A stretch of DNA of 58,126 nucleotides, taken from NCBI GenBank assembly GCA_937889645.1, contig CALBZE010000025.1, positions 1 through 58,126 of the forward strand. The letters run 5' to 3'. The DNA is from an uncultured bacterium (lineage in GTDB: Bacteria > Gemmatimonadota > Gemmatimonadetes > Longimicrobiales > RSA9). How positions within the stretch are numbered: the first letter of the stretch is position 1; each line of letters starts with the position of its first letter. The translations under genes and the position numbers were made by a program. Of this stretch, positions 57,559 to 58,126 are shown in pieces. The notes under the pieces were generated by a model. It did not search any database and was not told the origin of the DNA. It worked only from the letters and a program-made list of their open reading frames with translations.

Positions 57559-58101
57559 ATGCCGCGGTACGTCGCATTCCTGCGCGGGATCAACATCGGC
57601 AACCGCCGTGTGACGATGGATCGTCTGCGCGAAGTGTTCGAGTCGTTCGGCTTGCGGGACGTTTCGACGTTCATCGCGAGCGGGAACGTGATCTTCGACG
57701 CGACGGAGCCGCCCGCCGCGCTCGAGGCGGGGCTCGAGCGTCGCCTGGCCGCGTCGCTCGGGTTCCCGGTGGACACGTTCCTGCGGACGGTGGAGGAGCT
57801 TGAGTCGGTGCTCCGCTTCGCGGCGTCGGTCACGCCCGCGGAGGACGGGTGGACGCCGCACGTCGCGTTCGTTCGGGAGCCGGTCGGCGACGACGTCGCC
57901 GACCGGCTCCGTCGTCTCGAGACGGACGGCGACCGGTTCCCGGTCCACGGGCGCGAGATCTACTGGCTCCGCAGGGGGCGGATGAGCGATTCCGCCGTGT
58001 CCGCCGGCGCGCTGGAGAAGGCGATCGGCGTGCCGCACACGATGAGGAACGTGAGCACGGTCGAGCGGATCGTGGAGAAGTACGGGCGGGTGCAGCGGTG
58101 A
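57559..58101 (+). CDS. DUF1697 family protein
   Basis: The 180-residue cytoplasmic protein matches DUF1697: YVAFLRGINIGNRRVTMDRLREVFESFGLRDVSTFIASGNVIFDA at the start, VAFVREP in the middle, and RMSDSAVSAGALEKAIGVPHTMRNVSTVERIVEKYG at the end. Function unknown. ATG at 57559 has GGGAGGGACGCC upstream. It lies 75 bases after the DoxX gene on the same strand. The gene ends 25 bases before the window edge. Confidence 0.92.
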   Translation: MPRYVAFLRGINIGNRRVTMDRLREVFESFGLRDVSTFIASGNVIFDATEPPAALEAGLERRLAASLGFPVDTFLRTVEELESVLRFAASVTPAEDGWTPHVAFVREPVGDDVADRLRRLETDGDRFPVHGREIYWLRRGRMSDSAVSAGALEKAIGVPHTMRNVSTVERIVEKYGRVQR

Positions 58102-58126
58102 GGTGGGGCGGGCGCGCCGGAACGGC

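Overview
The window is a GC-rich (about 70%) chromosomal stretch with 46 protein-coding genes that I can support. I see no rRNA, tRNA or CRISPR array. An adjacent SusC/SusD outer-membrane pair, many short lipoproteins with clear lipoboxes, outer-membrane beta-barrel proteins, an S9 peptidase, a serpin and very high third-codon GC suggest a Gram-negative soil-type bacterium. Gemmatimonadota or a close relative fits best. This is inference from gene content, not from a marker gene.

Layout. 1-4350: repeat-rich flank, a serpin lipoprotein, a small lipoprotein and a flavin-binding stress protein. 4347-6630: a tdh-kbl operon for threonine to glycine plus acetyl-CoA. 6888-18533: S9 peptidase, Mn superoxide dismutase, DUF456 protein, a large membrane protein, a Zn/Cd-type P1B ATPase, a lipoprotein and SURF1. 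18935-24516: a MltD-like transglycosylase and the susC-susD operon, whose leader carries an intrinsic-terminator structure. 24908-29578: a lipoprotein, a zinc alcohol dehydrogenase and a GntR/ABC transporter operon with a palindromic operator. 29748-35484: tetR-MFS-SDR operon, MocR-methyltransferase pair and an AhpD-like protein. 35517-40954: a beta-propeller lipoprotein, a hydrolase, a REP-associated transposase with its REP sequences, and two outer-membrane proteins carrying internal tandem repeats. 41509-44166: a Lon protease with an unusual Ala/Glu-rich insert.

44616-51448 is the most interesting part. A short precursor-like ORF is followed by a radical SAM/SPASM-like enzyme, a 1020-residue secreted Ig-like/beta-helix lipoprotein, three tandem phage-tail-collar (MdpB-like) proteins and a GNAT acetyltransferase, with a DUF6916 protein convergent to them. 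No phage structural, packaging or integration gene is nearby. I read it as a candidate peptide-modification and surface-protein locus of unknown function. 51777-58126: urocanase, a membrane protein, a cyclase-family hydrolase, a DUF5666-like lipoprotein, DoxX and DUF1697 proteins.

Short repeats recur through the intergenic DNA. There is a heptanucleotide family (GGGCTCA/GGGCTCG and CCCTAAG/CCCTAGG) at four loci, a 26-34 bp element with three copies located 3' of genes, and many 15-29 bp tandem units. Two regulator genes (gntR and tetR) have promoter -10 boxes 5-6 bases from ATG, which predicts leaderless mRNAs, with palindromic operators over the promoters.
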